Source: an uncultured Microbacterium sp.
Lineage (GTDB): Bacteria; Actinomycetota; Actinomycetes; Actinomycetales; Microbacteriaceae
Assembly: GCA_937926065.1 (NCBI GenBank)
Contig: CALANM010000092.1
Location: 1 to 11,152 of the forward strand
DNA: 11,152 nucleotides
Reading direction: 5' to 3'
Part shown: in pieces, positions 1-6,610 of the stretch
Layout of the letters: every line of letters begins with the position of its first letter
How positions within the stretch are numbered: the stretch's first letter is position 1
Notes under the pieces: generated by a model
Seen by the model: the letters and a program-made list of their open reading frames with translations, nothing else
Database searches by the model: none
What the model was told of the DNA's origin: nothing
Translations under genes and position numbers: made by a program

Positions 1-77
1 CGGGGTGTGGCGCAGCTTGGTAGCGCGCGTCGTTCGGGACGACGAGGCCGCAGGTTCAAATCCTGTCACCCCGACCA
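1..77 (+). tRNA. tRNA-Pro (anticodon CGG)
   Basis: A full cloverleaf can be drawn by hand. The acceptor arm CGGGGTG pairs perfectly with CACCCCG, the D stem is GCGC/GCGC, the anticodon stem is CGTCG/CGACG around the loop TTCGGGA, and the T arm is GCAGG-TTCAAAT-CCTGT. The discriminator A is followed by an encoded CCA at 75-77. The anticodon at 35-37 is CGG, which reads the proline codon CCG, a frequent codon in GC-rich genomes. The gene begins at the first base of the window, so its promoter is not visible. A strong hairpin follows three bases after the CCA. Confidence 0.97.
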
Positions 78-80
78 ACA

Positions 81-110
81 GAGAGGCTCCACCGAGAGGT
101 GGGGCCTCTC
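81..110 (+). terminator. 13-bp hairpin after tRNA-Pro, probable terminator or processing signal
   Basis: GAGAGGCTCCACC (81-93) pairs with GGTGGGGCCTCTC (98-110), with one G-T pair, around a GAGA tetraloop of the GNRA type. There is no T-run after it, which is common for actinobacterial intrinsic terminators. Its position three bases after the tRNA CCA suggests it ends the tRNA transcript or stabilises its 3' end before processing. The next gene starts only 33 bases further on, so some read-through into it is possible. Confidence 0.7.
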
Positions 111-143
111 GCGTACCGCCCACCGATCCCGGGAGCCGACGCC

Positions 144-908
144 ATGACCACGCCGCGACTCGTCGCGTTCGACCTCGACGACACCCTCGCCCCGTCCAAG
201 GGCGCGATCTCGCCCCGCATGGGCGAGCTGCTGATCGAACTCGCCGAGCGCGTGGAGGTGGCGATCATCTCCGGCGGCCAGCTGCAGCAGTTCCGCTCTC
301 AGGTCGTCGACCGGCTCCCCGTCGCGGATGCCGCGGTGCTCGATCGATTCCACCTGCTGCCCACGTGCGGCACCCAGTACTACCGGGTGACCGCCGACGG
401 CGTGCGCACCGTGTATGCCCACGCCCTCACCGACGACGAGAAGCAGCGTGCCCTCGCTGCCGTCGAGGAGGAGGCCCGCCGGCTGGGGCTCTGGGAGTCG
501 GAGACGTGGGGCGACATCCTCGAAGACCGCGGCTCGCAGATCACGTTCTCGGCGCTCGGACAGAAGGCCCCCGTCGAGGCGAAGATGGCGTGGGACCCGA
601 CGGGCGAGAAGAAGAACGCGCTGCGCGACGCGGTGGCCGTCCGCATCCCCGACCTCGAGGTGCGCTCCGGCGGATCGACGTCCGTCGACATCACGCGCCG
701 CGGCATCGACAAGGCGTTCGGGATGCGTCAGCTGTCCGAGCAGACGGGAATCCCGCTCGACGACATGCTGTTCGTCGGCGACCGCCTCGACGAGCACGGC
801 AATGACTACCCCGTGCTCGCGATGGGCGTCGCCTGCCACGCGGTGACCGGCTGGGAAGACACGATCTCCTACCTCGAGCAGCTCATCCCGACGCTTCCCC
901 GTTCCTGA
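144..908 (+). CDS. HAD-IIB family phosphatase, phosphomannomutase-like
   Basis: A 254-residue cytoplasmic HAD-superfamily hydrolase with all four motifs. Motif I is FDLDDT with nucleophile Asp10 and acid/base Asp12, motif II is Ser43 in IISGG, motif III is Lys180, and motif IV is VGDR...GNDY with Asp203 and Asp211. The cap segment (about 85-165) and the ending GNDYPVL...VTGWEDT resemble eukaryotic-type phosphomannomutase (PMM2/Sec53) more than Cof-type phosphatases. Of the three cap arginines that bind the sugar phosphate in PMM2, my by-eye alignment keeps one (Arg119) and replaces two with Gln130 and Lys137, so the substrate may differ. The ATG at 144 is chosen because GGGAG (131-135) lies 8 bases upstream and the catalytic motif follows directly; an upstream in-frame start at 99 falls inside the tRNA hairpin. 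Its stop faces that of lldD, 7 bases away. The family is secure; the reaction is not. Confidence 0.88.
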   Translation: MTTPRLVAFDLDDTLAPSKGAISPRMGELLIELAERVEVAIISGGQLQQFRSQVVDRLPVADAAVLDRFHLLPTCGTQYYRVTADGVRTVYAHALTDDEKQRALAAVEEEARRLGLWESETWGDILEDRGSQITFSALGQKAPVEAKMAWDPTGEKKNALRDAVAVRIPDLEVRSGGSTSVDITRRGIDKAFGMRQLSEQTGIPLDDMLFVGDRLDEHGNDYPVLAMGVACHAVTGWEDTISYLEQLIPTLPRS

Positions 909-921
909 CGGCGACTCAGGA
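903..921. terminator. Inverted repeat spanning two convergent stop codons
   Basis: TCCTGA (903-908) and TCAGGA (916-921) are perfect inverted arms separated by 7 bases. Each arm contains a serine codon plus the TGA stop of one of the two convergent genes, the HAD hydrolase and lldD. It could act as a weak bidirectional terminator, but the stem is only 6 bp and has no T-run. It may simply reflect that both proteins end in Ser-stop. Confidence 0.3.
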
Positions 922-2187
922 CGGGGCGTCCACGGGGCGTGCATGCGCGCCCGTGGCCCCGACCGGCACGAGCCGCTGCAGCTGCGTCACGTGGCGCGGC
1001 TCCAGCTCTGCGAGGCTCGCCACCCCGAGCAGCTTCATCGTGCGCTCGATCTCGCTGCGGAGGATCCCGATGGTCCGGTCGACTCCGCGTCGTCCGCCCG
1101 CCATGAGGCCATACAGGTAGGCGCGGCCGATGAGCGTGAACTTCGCCCCCAGGGCGACGGATGCCACGATGTCGGCGCCGTTCATGATGCCCGTGTCGAT
1201 CATGATCGTCGCATCGGCGCCCACCTCGCGCACGACCTTCGGCAGCAGGTGGAACGGGACCGGCGCGCGGTCGAGCTGGCGGCCGCCGTGGTTGGAGAGC
1301 ACGACGCCGTCGACGCCGAGATCGACCAGGCGCACGGCATCCGGCACGTTCTGCACGCCCTTGATGACGATCTTCCCCGGCCACAGCTCGCGGATCGCGG
1401 CGAGGTCGTCGTAGCTGATCGTCGGGTCCATGGCGGCGTCGAGCAGCTCGCCGACCGTCCCGCCCGTCGTCGTGAGCGATGCGAACTCGAGCTTCGGGGT
1501 CGTGAGGAAGTCGAACCACCACCACGGTCGCGGAATGGCGTCGATGATCGTGGAGAGCGTCAGCTGCGGCGGGATCGAGAACCCGTTGCGCTTGTCGCGC
1601 AGCCGCGCGCCGGCCACGGGAGTGTCGACCGTGAACATGAGCGTGTCGAACCCGGCATCGGCCGCACGTCGCGCCAGCCCGTACGAGATCTCGCGATCGC
1701 GCATGACGTACAGCTGGAACCAGTTGCGGCCGTGCGGATTCGCGGCGCGCACGTTCTCGATCGAGGTGGTGCCCAGCGTCGACAGGGTGAACGGGATGCC
1801 GGCGGCGCCCGCGGCCGAAGCGCCTGCGATCTCGCCTTCCGTCTGCATGAGACGCGTGAAGCCGGTGGGCGCGATGCCGAACGGCAGCGCCGACGGCCCT
1901 CCGAGGACCTCGACCGAGGTGTCGACGTCGGCGGCCGGACGCAGGATGTCGGGATGGAACTCGATGTCTTCGAACGCCTGGCGCGCACGAGCGAGCGACA
2001 GCTCGCCCTCAGCCGCGCCGTCGGTGTAGTCGAACGCCGCCCGCGGCGTGCGCCGCTTGGCGATGCGCCGCAGATCGGCGATCGTGAGGGCGGAGTCGAG
2101 GCGCCGCTTCGCGAGGTCGAGCTCCGGCTTCTTGAACTGCATCAGCTCCCGCAGCTCGGCGATCCGGGGCAGCTGTCGGGTGACCAT
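916..2187 (-). CDS. lldD: FMN-dependent L-lactate dehydrogenase (alpha-hydroxy-acid dehydrogenase)
   Basis: A 423-residue member of the FMN alpha-hydroxy-acid oxidase family, a TIM barrel that oxidises L-lactate to pyruvate and normally passes electrons to the quinone pool at the inner membrane face. Visible family residues are Tyr54 in FDYTDGAAE, Gln158 and Tyr160 in QLY, Asp188, Lys276 in VIKGVQ, the catalytic pair His300 and Arg303 in SNHGGRQLD, Asp331, and Arg355 in the FMN-phosphate motif. The segment DTGIMNGADIV with GRAYLYGLMAGG is, from memory, the mycobacterial LldD2 type. A tryptophan-rich stretch (221-226) lies in the loop that often contacts the membrane. The ATG at 2187 has AGGAAGGA (2196-2203) 8 bases upstream. 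It follows the GntR gene by 24 bases, so the two probably form a lactate-responsive operon. Other 2-hydroxy acids remain possible substrates. Confidence 0.93.
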   Translation of the reverse strand: MVTRQLPRIAELRELMQFKKPELDLAKRRLDSALTIADLRRIAKRRTPRAAFDYTDGAAEGELSLARARQAFEDIEFHPDILRPAADVDTSVEVLGGPSALPFGIAPTGFTRLMQTEGEIAGASAAGAAGIPFTLSTLGTTSIENVRAANPHGRNWFQLYVMRDREISYGLARRAADAGFDTLMFTVDTPVAGARLRDKRNGFSIPPQLTLSTIIDAIPRPWWWFDFLTTPKLEFASLTTTGGTVGELLDAAMDPTISYDDLAAIRELWPGKIVIKGVQNVPDAVRLVDLGVDGVVLSNHGGRQLDRAPVPFHLLPKVVREVGADATIMIDTGIMNGADIVASVALGAKFTLIGRAYLYGLMAGGRRGVDRTIGILRSEIERTMKLLGVASLAELEPRHVTQLQRLVPVGATGAHARPVDAPS

Positions 2188-2211
2188 GTCGACGGTCCTT
2201 CCTGGTCCTGT

Positions 2212-2934
2212 TCAGTCGTCGGCCGCTGACGGGTCGAAGCCCGCCTCGGCGTAGTAGCCCGCGATGTGGCTGCGGACCCGCTCGCGAGCGAGCTCGGCGT
2301 CGCCCGCCTCGATCGCTTCCAGCACTGCCGCGTGCTCCGCGCGCAGCCGCGCCGCCGTGGCCGGCCAGTCGGGGATGCGTGAGGTGCCCGAGCGGACGTA
2401 CCGCTCGATCGACGAGCGCAGCCCGCCCATCGTCGCGGCGACGACGACGTTGCCCGCGGCATCCGCCAGCAGCATGTGGAACTGCGTGTCGAGGGCGAGG
2501 AACTCCTCGGGAGTCAGGTCGGGCGCTTCCGTGGCACGGATCGTCGCGGCCGCGTCGGACAGGTCGAGCCCATCGCGACCGGACAGCTCGGTGACGATCC
2601 ACTCCTCGAGCAGCAGACGGGTGGCGAACACATCGGGAATCGGGAAGCCGTGTGCCGCGGTCTGCAGGCGCAGCAGCTGGGCGAGGCCACCGTGTGGCCG
2701 CGCCGTCACGATGGCGCCGGCGTTGGGACCGGAGCCGGTGCCGGTGCGGATGAGGCCCATCACCTCGAGCACGCGGAGCGCTTCGCGCACGCTCGAGCGT
2801 CCCACGCCCAGCGTCGTCGCCAGTTCACGCTCGGGCTGGATCCGATCTCCCGGGCCGAGGCGACCCTCGAGGAGGTCCGACTCCACCTTCTCGAGCACGA
2901 CGCGCCAGGCACGTGCGGGTGCGGCATCGGTCAT
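2212..2934 (-). CDS. FadR-type GntR transcriptional regulator, probable lactate regulator
   Basis: A 240-residue regulator. Residues about 10-77 form a GntR winged helix with the signature IQPERELATTLGVGRSSVR and the wing after RTGTGSG. Residues about 90-235 form an FCD ligand domain in which Asp149, His153, His201 and His223 fit the metal-binding set of that family. FCD regulators often sense carboxylic acids, and this one lies directly upstream of lldD in the same direction, so an LldR-like role (lactate as inducer) is likely but inferred. The ATG at 2934 was chosen because AAGGGGG (2939-2945) sits 4 bases upstream and the wHTH begins soon after; a longer in-frame start at 3000 would run through the likely promoter. 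A candidate promoter and operator lie just upstream. Confidence 0.92.
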   Translation of the reverse strand: MTDAAPARAWRVVLEKVESDLLEGRLGPGDRIQPERELATTLGVGRSSVREALRVLEVMGLIRTGTGSGPNAGAIVTARPHGGLAQLLRLQTAAHGFPIPDVFATRLLLEEWIVTELSGRDGLDLSDAAATIRATEAPDLTPEEFLALDTQFHMLLADAAGNVVVAATMGGLRSSIERYVRSGTSRIPDWPATAARLRAEHAAVLEAIEAGDAELARERVRSHIAGYYAEAGFDPSAADD

Positions 2935-2956
2935 TGAGCCCCCTTGCGCCGAATCA

Positions 2957-2996
2957 TGTTGCCCGACCACACTACGCGCGTCTCCGCGTCTGTGAA
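2957..2996 (-). promoter_or_regulatory. Candidate promoter and GntR operator for the gntR-lldD operon
   Basis: On the reverse strand a -35-like TTCACA (2991-2996, five of six bases to consensus) is followed after 16 bases by TAGTGT (2969-2974), a TANNNT -10. Overlapping and just downstream is TGGTCGGGCAACA (2957-2969), a degenerate inverted repeat of the TGGT-N5-ACCA kind bound by FadR-type regulators, placed where the start of transcription would be. This would suit autorepression relieved by a ligand. The palindrome is imperfect, so the operator part is tentative. Confidence 0.45.
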
Positions 2997-3018
2997 GCAC
3001 CGCCTCGGCACCGACGCG

Positions 3019-3675
3019 TCAGCGCAGGCGCCCGCCCGACTCGCGCAGATAGCACTCCGCGCACATCGACTCGTAGGTCACCCGGTCGGCGCTGAGCTCG
3101 TCGATCGCCACCTGGTCGCCGTCGAACACGAACCGACCCTCCACGAGCCGCGCATTGAACAGCGCCTTTCGTCCGCACCGGCAGATGGTCTTGAGCTCCT
3201 CAAGGCTGTGCGCGAGCTCCATCAGGCGCGCCGACCCCGGGAAGGCGCGCGTCTGGAAGTCGGTGCGGATGCCGTAGGCGAGCACGGGGATGCCGTCTTC
3301 GACCACGATGCGCAGCAGGTCGTCGACCTGACGCGGCGTCAGGAACTGGGCCTCGTCGATCATCAGGCACGCGACGTCAGGGCGCGAGCCCGTGGTGGCC
3401 GACTCCGGGATGAGCGCTTCGCTCTCGGCCTGCAGGCGCACGCGCTCGCGGTGAACGGCGAACAGCGCGCGCAGATCGTCGTCGGGCCCGATGAGGAAGT
3501 CGACCAGGCGCTCGACGCCCAGGCGACTCGAGATGCGGTCGGCGCCCTTCGTGTCGATCTCGGGCTTGGCCAGCAGCACCCGCTGGCCGCGCTCCTCGTA
3601 GTTGTAGGCCGCCTGCAGCAGCGCCGTGGACTTCCCCGAATTCATCGCGCCGTAGCGGAAGTACAGTTTGGCCAC
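3019..3675 (-). CDS. tdk: Thymidine kinase (type II)
   Basis: A 218-residue cytosolic thymidine kinase that phosphorylates thymidine (or deoxyuridine) with ATP in pyrimidine salvage. It has the P-loop GAMNSGKST (9-17), the Walker B and catalytic segment DEAQF (107-111, catalytic base Glu108), the flap sequence YGIRTDF, and the structural zinc ligands Cys165, Cys167, Cys205 and Cys208. Length fits bacterial type II enzymes. The start is a GTG at 3675, because the P-loop must lie about 8 residues in. There is no Shine-Dalgarno sequence, but a TAGACT box ends 6 bases before the GTG, so the mRNA is probably leaderless. It is flanked on the same strand by mqo upstream, with a terminator between, and by the gntR-lldD operon downstream. 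It appears to be its own transcription unit. Confidence 0.96.
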   Translation of the reverse strand: MAKLYFRYGAMNSGKSTALLQAAYNYEERGQRVLLAKPEIDTKGADRISSRLGVERLVDFLIGPDDDLRALFAVHRERVRLQAESEALIPESATTGSRPDVACLMIDEAQFLTPRQVDDLLRIVVEDGIPVLAYGIRTDFQTRAFPGSARLMELAHSLEELKTICRCGRKALFNARLVEGRFVFDGDQVAIDELSADRVTYESMCAECYLRESGGRLR

Positions 3676-3681
3676 CGATCG

Positions 3682-3687
3682 AGTCTA
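3682..3687 (-). promoter_or_regulatory. -10 box of a probable leaderless tdk transcript
   Basis: TAGACT on the reverse strand lies 6 bases before the GTG start of tdk, which puts the expected first transcribed base at the start codon itself. No Shine-Dalgarno sequence is visible, and no good -35 hexamer is seen 16-18 bases upstream. The same hexamer precedes mqo. Confidence 0.45.
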
Positions 3688-3717
3688 TTGCTCAGAAGAC
3701 CCCCAGAACTGACGACA

Positions 3718-3750
3718 ACGGCCCCCGCCCGCAGAACGGGAGAGGGCCGT
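3718..3750 (-). terminator. Rho-independent-like terminator of mqo
   Basis: On the reverse strand ACGGCCC pairs with GGGCCGT as the outer stem and CCCG with CGGG as the inner stem around TTCTG, with only a 3-by-3 internal loop between them. It begins 12 bases after the mqo stop and is followed by the moderately T-rich TTGTCGTCAG. It separates mqo from tdk. Confidence 0.75.
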
Positions 3751-3762
3751 CGGGAAGACGTG

Positions 3763-5235
3763 TCAGAGGTTGATCTTGAGCGCGTCCGCCGTGGTGCGCA
3801 GCGACTCGGCAGCGACCTCCGGCCGCGTGTTCAGCGTCTCGCCGTAACTGGGGATCAGCTCTCGCAACGTGGGCTCCCACTCGGGCATCCGCTCGGGGAA
3901 GCACTTCTTGAGCAGGCCCAGCATGATGGACGCAGCGGTCGAGGCGCCCGGTGACGCGCCGAGCAGGCCGGCGAGCGAGCCATCGGCCGACGTCACGACC
4001 TCGGTGCCGAACTGCAGCACGCCGCCCTTCTCGGGGTCCTTCTTCATGACCTGGGCGCGCTGGCCGGCCTGGATCAGCTCCCAGTCCTCGTCCTTGGCAG
4101 TCGGCATAAAGGTGCGCAGCGAATCGACCTTCTTCTTGTGGTTCTTCAAGAGCTCGCTGACGAGGTACTTGATGAGGCCGGGGTTGTCGATCGCGACCTT
4201 CAGCATGGGCAGCAGGTTGCCCGGACGCACCTGAGCGACGATGTCGGTGATCTTGCCGTTCTTCAGGAACTTGGGGCTGAACGTCGCGAACGGACCGAAC
4301 AGCAGCGAGGCCTCGCCGTCGACGACACGCGTGTCGAGGTGCGGCACCGACATCGGCGGCGCGCCGACCGATGCCTGCGAGTACACCTTCGCCTTGTGCT
4401 GGGCGACGATGGCGGGGTTCGTGGTCTTGAGGAACTGCCCGCCGATCGGGAAGACGCCGTAGCCCTTGATCTCGGGGATTCCGGAGCGCTGCAGCAGCTT
4501 GATGGCCCAGCCGCCCGCACCGACGAACACGAAGCGCGCGTTCAAGCTGCCCGGCGTCTTGCCGAGAGAGTTGCGGTACGACACCTTCCACGTGCCGTCC
4601 TTGAGCTTGGTCAGGTTGCGCACCTCGCGGTTGGTGACGACCTCGACCCCCTGTTCGGCCAGGTGGTCGAACAGCTGACGCGTGAGGGCTCCGAAGTCGA
4701 CGTCGGTGCCGGCCGGAACACGGGTCGCGGCAAACGGCTCGCCCTTGCGGCGCTTCTGCATGAGGAGCGGCGCCCATTGATTGATGACGCGCGAGTCCTC
4801 GGAGTACTGGATGCCGGAGAAGAGCGGCTGATCCTTGAGCGCCTCGTAGCGCTTCTTCAGGTACGCGACGTCCTTCTCACCGCGCACGAAGGTCATGTGC
4901 GGGGTCGCGTTGATGAACGTCGAGGGCTCGTCGAGCACGCCACGCTCGATGAGCGACGCCCAGAGCTGACGGCTCTGCTGGAACTGCTCGTTGATGCCGA
5001 CCGCCTTGGCGGGGTCGACCGAGCCGTCGGGACCCTCGGGCATGTAGTTGAGCTCACACAGCGCCGCGTGGCCCGTGCCCGCGTTGTTCCACGCGTTCGA
5101 CGACTCCTGAGCCACCTCCGAGAGACGCTCGCACACCACGATCTTCCAATCGGGCTGAAGCTCCTTCAGCAGGGTTCCGAGGGTGGCGCTCATGATGCCA
5201 CCGCCGATCAGGACGACGTCGACAGGTTCACTCAC
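3763..5235 (-). CDS. mqo: Malate:quinone oxidoreductase
   Basis: A 490-residue FAD-dependent peripheral membrane enzyme that oxidises L-malate to oxaloacetate and reduces quinone, joining the TCA cycle to respiration. The N-terminal dinucleotide-binding motif is VVLIGGGIMSATLG (GGGIMS at 11-16), followed by the family-specific AWNNAGTGHAALCELNY (48-64). Further family landmarks are TDVDFGALT, GAGGWAIKLLQ, GYGVFPIGGQF and SPGASTAA near the C-terminus. Length matches the usual 490-500. The GTG at 5235 is chosen because the FAD motif then starts at residue 7; an in-frame ATG at 5292 would add a 19-residue extension crossing the likely promoter. Only a weak GGA precedes it, and TAGACT ends 8 bases before the GTG, suggesting little or no leader. 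It stands alone: a 121-base gap to asd and its own terminator. Confidence 0.96.
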   Translation of the reverse strand: MSEPVDVVLIGGGIMSATLGTLLKELQPDWKIVVCERLSEVAQESSNAWNNAGTGHAALCELNYMPEGPDGSVDPAKAVGINEQFQQSRQLWASLIERGVLDEPSTFINATPHMTFVRGEKDVAYLKKRYEALKDQPLFSGIQYSEDSRVINQWAPLLMQKRRKGEPFAATRVPAGTDVDFGALTRQLFDHLAEQGVEVVTNREVRNLTKLKDGTWKVSYRNSLGKTPGSLNARFVFVGAGGWAIKLLQRSGIPEIKGYGVFPIGGQFLKTTNPAIVAQHKAKVYSQASVGAPPMSVPHLDTRVVDGEASLLFGPFATFSPKFLKNGKITDIVAQVRPGNLLPMLKVAIDNPGLIKYLVSELLKNHKKKVDSLRTFMPTAKDEDWELIQAGQRAQVMKKDPEKGGVLQFGTEVVTSADGSLAGLLGASPGASTAASIMLGLLKKCFPERMPEWEPTLRELIPSYGETLNTRPEVAAESLRTTADALKINL

Positions 5236-5243
5236 GATATTCC

Positions 5244-5249
5244 AGTCTA
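5244..5249 (-). promoter_or_regulatory. -10 box of a probable near-leaderless mqo transcript
   Basis: TAGACT on the reverse strand is 8 bases before the GTG of mqo. The hexamer is identical to the one before tdk. No convincing -35 is seen. With transcription starting 6-8 bases downstream, the mRNA would begin at or 1-2 bases before the start codon. Confidence 0.45.
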
Positions 5250-5316
5250 GGTGGCTTTGCGGAGCGTTCCGGCCGCCGAGGGGTCGCGGCATCCGTCAAG
5301 GATCGCTGTTCTTGCC

Positions 5317-5338
5317 GCAGCGTCATCTCAGACGCCGC
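5317..5338 (-). terminator. Hairpin downstream of asd, possible terminator
   Basis: GCGGCGTC and GACGCTGC pair over 8 bp (one G-T) around TGAGAT on the reverse strand, 18 bases after the asd stop and upstream of mqo. There is no T-run, so the assignment as terminator rests on position and stem strength. Confidence 0.45.
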
Positions 5339-5356
5339 TTGCGAGGAATCCCCCGG

Positions 5357-6427
5357 TCAGGCGCGAGCGCCGAGCCGCGCGGCGACGAGCTCGGCGATCT
5401 GCACGGCGTTGAGCGCCGCACCCTTGCGCAGGTTGTCGTTGCTGATGAACAGCACGAGGCCCTTGCCCTCGGGAGCCGACTGGTCGGCGCGGATGCGGCC
5501 CACGTAGCTGGGATCGCTGCCGGCGGCCTGCAGCGGCGTCGGCACCTCCTCGAGCGCGACGCCGGGGGCGGATGCCAGGATCTCGCGCGCACGCTCCGGC
5601 GTGATGTCGCGCTCGAACTCGGCGTGGATCGACAGCGAGTGGCCCGTGAAGACCGGCACGCGCACGCAGGTGCCGGCGACCCGCAGGTCGGGCAGCTCGA
5701 GGATCTTGCGGCTCTCGTTGCGGAGCTTCTTCTCCTCGTCGGTCTCGTTGAGGCCGTCGTCGACCAGGCTGCCCGCGTAGGGGATGACGTCGAACGCGAT
5801 GGGCGCGACGTACTTCTCGGGCTGCGGGAAGTCGACGGCGGAGCCGTCGTGGACGAGGTCGATCGCGTTGCCCTGCGCCAGCACGCCCTCGACCTGACCG
5901 AGCAGCTCCTGCGCGCCGGCGAGGCCGGAGCCCGACACCGCCTGGTAGGTGCTGATGATGAGCCGCACGAGGCCCGCCTCGGCGTCGAGCGGCTTGAGCA
6001 CGGGCATGGCTGCCATCGTGGTGCAGTTCGGGTTGGCGATGATGCCCTTGGGGAGGTTCTCGATCGCGTGCGGGTTGACCTCGCTCACGACGAGCGGGAC
6101 CTCCGGGTCCTGGCGCCAGGCGCTCGAGTTGTCGATGACGACGGCCCCCGCCTCGGCGAATCGCGGCGCGTGGGCGCGCGACCCGGTGGCGCCTGCGCTG
6201 AACAGGGCGATGTCGATGCCCGATGGGTCGGCCGTGGCGACGTCTTCGACGATGATCGTCTGGCCGCCGAACTCGACGGCGGAGCCCGCGCTGCGGGCCG
6301 TCGCGAACAGGCGCAGCTCGCGGAGAGGGAACGCACGCTCGGCCAGAATCTCGCGCATGACCGTGCCTACCTGGCCGGTGGCGCCGACGACGGCGACGGA
6401 GAGTCCGGAATCGGAGATACGGGTCAT
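5357..6427 (-). CDS. asd: Aspartate-semialdehyde dehydrogenase
   Basis: A 356-residue cytosolic enzyme that reduces aspartyl phosphate to aspartate semialdehyde with NADPH, the second step towards lysine/diaminopimelate, threonine and methionine. The nucleotide-binding loop GATGQVG is at 15-21. The catalytic cysteine is Cys135 in ANPNCTTM, and the substrate arginine and catalytic histidine are Arg256 and His263 in CVRVPVFTGHS. The dimer-interface region around GSGLAGAQELLGQ also fits. The ATG at 6427 has AAGGAA (6437-6442) 9 bases upstream. In Corynebacterium and Mycobacterium asd lies directly behind lysC; here an opposite-strand SDR gene of 249 residues sits between them, so asd must have its own promoter, for which TAGAAT (6485-6490) is a candidate. 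Confidence 0.97.
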   Translation of the reverse strand: MTRISDSGLSVAVVGATGQVGTVMREILAERAFPLRELRLFATARSAGSAVEFGGQTIIVEDVATADPSGIDIALFSAGATGSRAHAPRFAEAGAVVIDNSSAWRQDPEVPLVVSEVNPHAIENLPKGIIANPNCTTMAAMPVLKPLDAEAGLVRLIISTYQAVSGSGLAGAQELLGQVEGVLAQGNAIDLVHDGSAVDFPQPEKYVAPIAFDVIPYAGSLVDDGLNETDEEKKLRNESRKILELPDLRVAGTCVRVPVFTGHSLSIHAEFERDITPERAREILASAPGVALEEVPTPLQAAGSDPSYVGRIRADQSAPEGKGLVLFISNDNLRKGAALNAVQIAELVAARLGARA

Positions 6428-6459
6428 GGCGATGTGTTCCTTGCAGCGGTGCGGTGAGG

Positions 6460-6490
6460 TGCCCGAACGGGCAGGGTTCCGCTGATTCTA
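6460..6490 (-). promoter_or_regulatory. Candidate asd promoter with an inverted repeat in its leader
   Basis: Reverse-strand TAGAAT (6485-6490) matches five of six bases of a -10 box, with no good -35. It predicts an mRNA leader of about 50 bases. Within that leader TGCCCG and CGGGCA (6460-6473) form a 6-bp inverted repeat around two bases, which could be an operator or a small hairpin. No known lysine or SAM riboswitch is recognisable. Confidence 0.4.
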
Positions 6491-6610
6491 TCCGGCTCGG
6501 GTGAGTGACTGCGCCGCTGTTGCGGCGTGCGACGATCCGACAGGATGAGACGTGTGTCCACGGCACGACGCCGATGGAGCGAGGGCACCCATGACGGGAG
6601 AGGGGCGAGG

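Noticed and set aside
943..2229. Long open frame on the forward strand antisense to lldD
   Set aside because: It is an Arg/Asp/Glu/His-rich mirror of the real gene, with no recognisable motif. GC-rich third positions keep the opposite frame free of stops.
2985..3018. CGCGTC...GACGCG inverted repeat after tdk as a terminator
   Set aside because: The arms are separated by 22 bases with no pairing inside, and they overlap the likely gntR promoter.
4138..5250. Forward open frames antisense to mqo and similar ones antisense to tdk and asd
   Set aside because: No family motif and no ribosome site; mqo, tdk and asd have complete catalytic motifs on the other strand.
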